From Rhodothermia bacterium (GTDB taxonomy: Bacteria; Bacteroidota; Rhodothermia; Rhodothermales; JABDKH01), in contig JAUIJQ010000126.1 of NCBI GenBank assembly GCA_030431165.1, positions 1-7,914 on the forward strand: a stretch of DNA of 7,914 nucleotides, given 5' to 3'. A program made the position numbers and the translations under genes. Below the pieces are notes generated by a model that had not been told where the DNA came from, made no database searches, and worked only from the letters and a program-made list of their open reading frames with translations. Within the stretch, counting starts at the first letter, position 1. Each line of letters starts with the position of its first letter. Positions 4,879 to 7,914 of the stretch are shown in pieces.

Positions 4879-6846
4879 TCACCACCTCCGCAGAACCGAC
4901 GCCGTCAGCGTCGCCTGGTTGAAACTGTTTCCATCAAACACCTCATCTGTGTATCGGCTCGTCTCAACGCGCGCGTAGACCGTCCCCAGCGGACCCGCGT
5001 CCGCGCTCACCATGCCGTACACGCCGCGCTCGTTGCTGCGATCCGACTCTGAAAACATGTTTACGCCGACCGTTGTAACCACGCCTCGCAACGGCTCCAC
5101 GGTTACACCAACATCAAACACGTTGCTGTTCACCGGATTGGCAACGTCACGCTGCCTGAACAGGCTCGCAACACCGGTGACAGTAATGCGCGACACCGTG
5201 ACACTCTGCGTTACGCCAAATACCGTCGTGGCAAAGTTGAGCCCGAACCCATCCGACGTTGTCTTCTGATTGGACACGTTCACGTTTGTGATGCCGCTCG
5301 CGGATCCGCCGAGCTTGTATCGGTGTCCGGCCGTCAGTGTCAGATAGCTGCTGTTGAACTCGCTGATGAAGCTGCCCGCCTGGGAGCCACTCAGCGCATC
5401 TGACGCATCGATCTTCTGCGACGTCGGAATAAACTGCACGGTGGCGTACGGCTTGCCGCGGAGGCGCACGCTCATGCGCGTGTTGATCACGCGCGACGTC
5501 GTCGTGTAAAGTTGAAAACCGCTGAGGTTGTTCTTCTCCTGCCGCAGACTTGCCGCGACTGCAACCTGTCTGCGCGCAAGTTGCTTCTCGAATCCGGCGC
5601 CGAACCTGCGGAGGTCATTGCGTAACAGCGGATTCCCGAGCGTCGCAAATCCGGCACCAATCTGCTCGTACGAACCGTTTAGCTTGAGCCCCTGCTGGCG
5701 CAGCCGGATGTCAACCTCACCCCGACCGGCGTAGTCGGCCGAACTGGTACTGTTCACCGTTACGGCGTTCTTCAGGAACTGCGGACCCGGAATCTCATCA
5801 GCCAGCTCCGCGCCCTGTCGATCTCGCGTGTACACGCCCGCAGCCACTTCGCCGTGGATGTTGAACCGACGCTGGGCGTCGGACCACCGCGTCGAGATCC
5901 CCGCGATGACATTCTCCTCGGGACGACGCGGAGCGCCGAACAGCAACGAGTCAGCGGATTTCTCATCCGCGAAGTAGGTGCCCGAAATGAGAAAGTGGCG
6001 CCCGTCGGGCCGACCTACGCCAACACGGCCTGCGTACAGCGTGCGGTCATACGAAAGACTGTCGATGCCGGGTACAAAGCGATTGTTGAACGGCTCGGGG
6101 TCGCGGACCCGCCCAACCGCCGCGCCGATCAAGACGTGGCCGGGGGCGAAGTCAACGTTGAAGCCGTTGACCGCAACACCGTTGAGCGTGTACGGCGAGT
6201 AAGTCGGATATGTCGTACCAAATCCAAGCGCGGGGAAGCGCATCGCGAGACGTTCCTGCGCGGTGACGAGCCCCATCTCCTGGAGCTGCGACAGACTGGG
6301 GGGCGCATTCTCCAGGTCTTCGCGCAGATCCTGAAGCTGGGCAAGTCGCTCCTCAGCGTTCTGCTGCAAGTCGCCGGCATTCGCCGCGGCATCCTGCGCC
6401 TGTCCGGCGATCTGCCCCGCCCGCGTGTCGCCAACCGCACCGGCAGCCTGGGACGCAAGCGACGATACCTCGCTGCTGATCCGCTGGCGGATGATCTGCT
6501 CCAGCTCGTTGGTGCCAAGGTTGAGACTGAACGAAAAGCCGTTGATGCTTCGACCAAGCGTGCCGTCTTCGGTGGTGTACATCGCGTTGAACGCCAGCGG
6601 TACACCCTTCACAAACAGCGTCGGCGCCAGCTCCCACCGAAAGCGCGTCTCGGGGATCTGCGTTCCAAAACGCGACTGGTTGGTTGTCTCGAAGTAGGCG
6701 CGCATAAAGCCATTGATGCGCACCGACTCACCAAGCGCGACGCCGCTGTGCTGCGCCGCGGCGTCACGCGGCGATAACGCCGGAAGTGTACATGCAGTCA
6801 GGATCAGACCGATGAGAACGCGACGATATATCCATGACGCCGTCAA
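4879..6846 (-). CDS. Outer-membrane beta-barrel protein with a helical insertion
   Basis: This is a complete 655-residue protein. Residues 1-31 form a signal peptide: basic YRR, a hydrophobic LIGLILTACTLPAL core, and DAAA before Q32. From about residue 40 the sequence is dominated by alternating amphipathic beta-strands (for example VRINGFMRAYFETT), and it ends with LRRW, a C-terminal aromatic residue as used for barrel assembly by BAM. The motif YPTYSPYTLNGVAVNGF near 213-229, followed by a GHVLIGAAVGRVRDP stretch, resembles a signature of Bacteroidota barrels of unknown function. About 112-190 is an Ala/Gln/Glu-rich helical segment, probably coiled coil, between early strands and that motif. 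The frame has an in-frame stop shortly upstream and no usable ATG, so TTG at 6846-6844 is the likely start. It overlaps the TGA of the preceding gene (TTGA), which indicates translational coupling. I cannot tell whether it is a porin, a secretion pore or an assembly factor. Confidence 0.88.
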   Translation of the reverse strand: MTASWIYRRVLIGLILTACTLPALSPRDAAAQHSGVALGESVRINGFMRAYFETTNQSRFGTQIPETRFRWELAPTLFVKGVPLAFNAMYTTEDGTLGRSINGFSFSLNLGTNELEQIIRQRISSEVSSLASQAAGAVGDTRAGQIAGQAQDAAANAGDLQQNAEERLAQLQDLREDLENAPPSLSQLQEMGLVTAQERLAMRFPALGFGTTYPTYSPYTLNGVAVNGFNVDFAPGHVLIGAAVGRVRDPEPFNNRFVPGIDSLSYDRTLYAGRVGVGRPDGRHFLISGTYFADEKSADSLLFGAPRRPEENVIAGISTRWSDAQRRFNIHGEVAAGVYTRDRQGAELADEIPGPQFLKNAVTVNSTSSADYAGRGEVDIRLRQQGLKLNGSYEQIGAGFATLGNPLLRNDLRRFGAGFEKQLARRQVAVAASLRQEKNNLSGFQLYTTTSRVINTRMSVRLRGKPYATVQFIPTSQKIDASDALSGSQAGSFISEFNSSYLTLTAGHRYKLGGSASGITNVNVSNQKTTSDGFGLNFATTVFGVTQSVTVSRITVTGVASLFRQRDVANPVNSNVFDVGVTVEPLRGVVTTVGVNMFSESDRSNERGVYGMVSADAGPLGTVYARVETSRYTDEVFDGNSFNQATLTASVLRRW

Positions 6847-7914
6847 CTGGGCCGCGCAAATTCAATGGCATCTGCGTAGACGATGCGCTCGGGATTGTCG
6901 CGACTCGGCTGCGTCACAAACTCGTACTCACGCACAACGGCGCGGTACCGCGTCGGGGTTGCCTCCTGCGGAATCTCGAACGCCTTCATCCAGATCATCC
7001 GGTTCTGCATTTCCTGCAAGGGCTGCATCGTGACATCCGTCATCTCCTCGGATACCGGTTCCCATCCGCCCGCCGCGAGCTGCGGGCGCTTCTCGATCGT
7101 GACAACCATCCGCCGCGACGTGTTGACGCGCGTCTGCGGCGTTGGCGCAACAGCAAGCCGGTTAAACGCGGGCTGCGGACCAACCTTGTTCAACCCGTAC
7201 ACGCCCGACACCATGATTTTTGTCTCCGTACCCGAGAACGTGACGGCGGCGACGCGGTCGGGCACGGGCTGAATGAAGTCACTCAACACAATGCGCGACA
7301 GGTGCGCATTCTGTATCGACTGCGGCTGGAAACGCGCAAGGGCAAGCCGCATAAACGGGAAGTACGCATCACCCATATTCACGGTGATGTCGCTGTACCA
7401 CAGCTTGCGCTCGGGGTCGAAGTGCACCTCGTGTCCGGCCACCGAAACGAGCATGCCTGAAGCCTCGGCAAGCGTAAGCTGGTGCCTGATGGAGGCGGCA
7501 TCCGGAAACATCGACGTCACGACGTCGCCGGTCGGCGGCTGTGACAGCCAGATCGGGTCCATCCCCCACTGCGTCGTGTACAGGTCGGATGGATGGGCCG
7601 ATGCGCCAGAGCCAAACATTGTCACGAGGTTCGACACGTTGAACCGGTTTCCGCCGCTGACCTGCTGCGCGCCCTGAACACCCTGCGCACCCTGCTGTGC
7701 CTGACCCGCGGCGGGAGCGGCGCCACCCTGCTGGATTGTGTGGCTCGCTTCGTGTCCGAGTAGCCCGTCACCCGTGATCTGCGTGCGTGCCCGGTTGAGC
7801 AACCCGTCGGATACCTCGCGCGGCGTGTCCACCCGCTTGCTGAGCTGGAAATCTGAGACAGACTTCGGGTTGACGCGGAAGTCGTTCTGGAACTGAAATC
7901 CGCCGTACTGCGAC
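6843..7914 (-). CDS. eCIS core (DUF4157)-like HExxH protein, 5'-truncated by the window edge
   Basis: The frame is open at the right edge, so only the C-terminal 356 residues are seen. The GTG at 7832 is not the start, because the same frame continues upstream without a stop to 7914. Visible residues 50-62 read GLLGHEASHTIQQ. The HExxH (His54, Glu55, His58) followed by a QQ pair is the hallmark of the DUF4157 or eCIS-core domain, a metallopeptidase-like domain common in proteins encoded with extracellular contractile injection systems. A low-complexity Gln/Ala/Gly linker follows (about 63-89). A well-formed C-terminal domain follows, with QWGMDPIWL near 115, LWYSDI near 171 and RLALARFQPQSI at 189-200. 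I recall similar C-terminal sequences in large uncharacterised proteins but cannot name a family. No signal peptide can be judged. Its stop codon overlaps the start of the barrel gene, so the two are co-expressed. The eCIS link is an inference from the motif. Confidence 0.7.
   Translation of the reverse strand, partial: SQYGGFQFQNDFRVNPKSVSDFQLSKRVDTPREVSDGLLNRARTQITGDGLLGHEASHTIQQGGAAPAAGQAQQGAQGVQGAQQVSGGNRFNVSNLVTMFGSGASAHPSDLYTTQWGMDPIWLSQPPTGDVVTSMFPDAASIRHQLTLAEASGMLVSVAGHEVHFDPERKLWYSDITVNMGDAYFPFMRLALARFQPQSIQNAHLSRIVLSDFIQPVPDRVAAVTFSGTETKIMVSGVYGLNKVGPQPAFNRLAVAPTPQTRVNTSRRMVVTIEKRPQLAAGGWEPVSEEMTDVTMQPLQEMQNRMIWMKAFEIPQEATPTRYRAVVREYEFVTQPSRDNPERIVYADAIEFARPS

Noticed and set aside
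5854..6777. 307-codon plus-strand open frame antisense to the barrel gene
   Set aside because: It is rich in Arg with no recognisable domain, and it mirrors the codon pattern of the well-supported barrel on the other strand. It is a GC-driven shadow frame.
7830..7832. GTG start for the HExxH protein
   Set aside because: The same frame continues open to the right edge with protein-like sequence, and starting here would leave almost no sequence before the HExxH motif. The gene is truncated by the window.

Overview
This is bacterial chromosomal DNA, GC-rich to the right of about position 900 and visibly less so in the left 500 bases (judged by eye). The lineage is probably Bacteroidota/Rhodothermota-like. 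The reasons are a stand-alone eight-helix FtsX/MacB-type permease with no ATPase beside it, an outer-membrane barrel with the SPYTLNG-type signature I associate with Bacteroidota barrels of unknown function, a small secreted Ig/Fn3-like protein beside that barrel, and mostly weak or absent Shine-Dalgarno sequences. This placement is an inference; no rRNA or marker gene is present.

Left block (1-873, all minus strand). A tRNA-Arg with anticodon UCG reads leftward from 873 to 800. Downstream of its 3' end (521-811) are two diverged tandem units that carry copies of the tRNA 3' end plus about 50 bp of flank, and a third, more degraded tRNA-end copy. Beyond them lie a small MafI-like immunity protein (197-460) with no toxin visible and, 18 bases further on, the start of a membrane protein that leaves the window. 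This looks like a site of past integration or duplication at a tRNA 3' end, with an orphan immunity gene as cargo.

Centre (1080-3515, plus strand). One complete ABC-transporter permease of the MacB/FtsX superfamily, with a possible promoter about 70-95 bases upstream. It is convergent with the right-hand block. The 208-base convergent gap (3516-3723) holds three inverted repeats, the largest a 70-base imperfect hairpin, with termination for both strands the likeliest role.

Right block (3724-7914, all minus strand; reading order right to left). First comes a protein cut at its 5' end that has an HEASHTIQQ metal-binding-type motif like that of the eCIS core (DUF4157) domain, a Gln/Ala/Gly linker and a conserved-looking C-terminal domain. 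Its stop codon overlaps the TTG start of a 655-residue outer-membrane barrel that carries an unusual Ala/Gln-rich helical insertion. After a 171-base gap with four short palindromes at about 26-bp spacing comes a 327-residue secreted protein with Ig/Fn3-like domains. The three probably form the tail of one operon: a cell-envelope or extracellular-contractile-injection-associated module whose core genes, if present, lie beyond the right edge. This module is the best candidate in the window for something undescribed.
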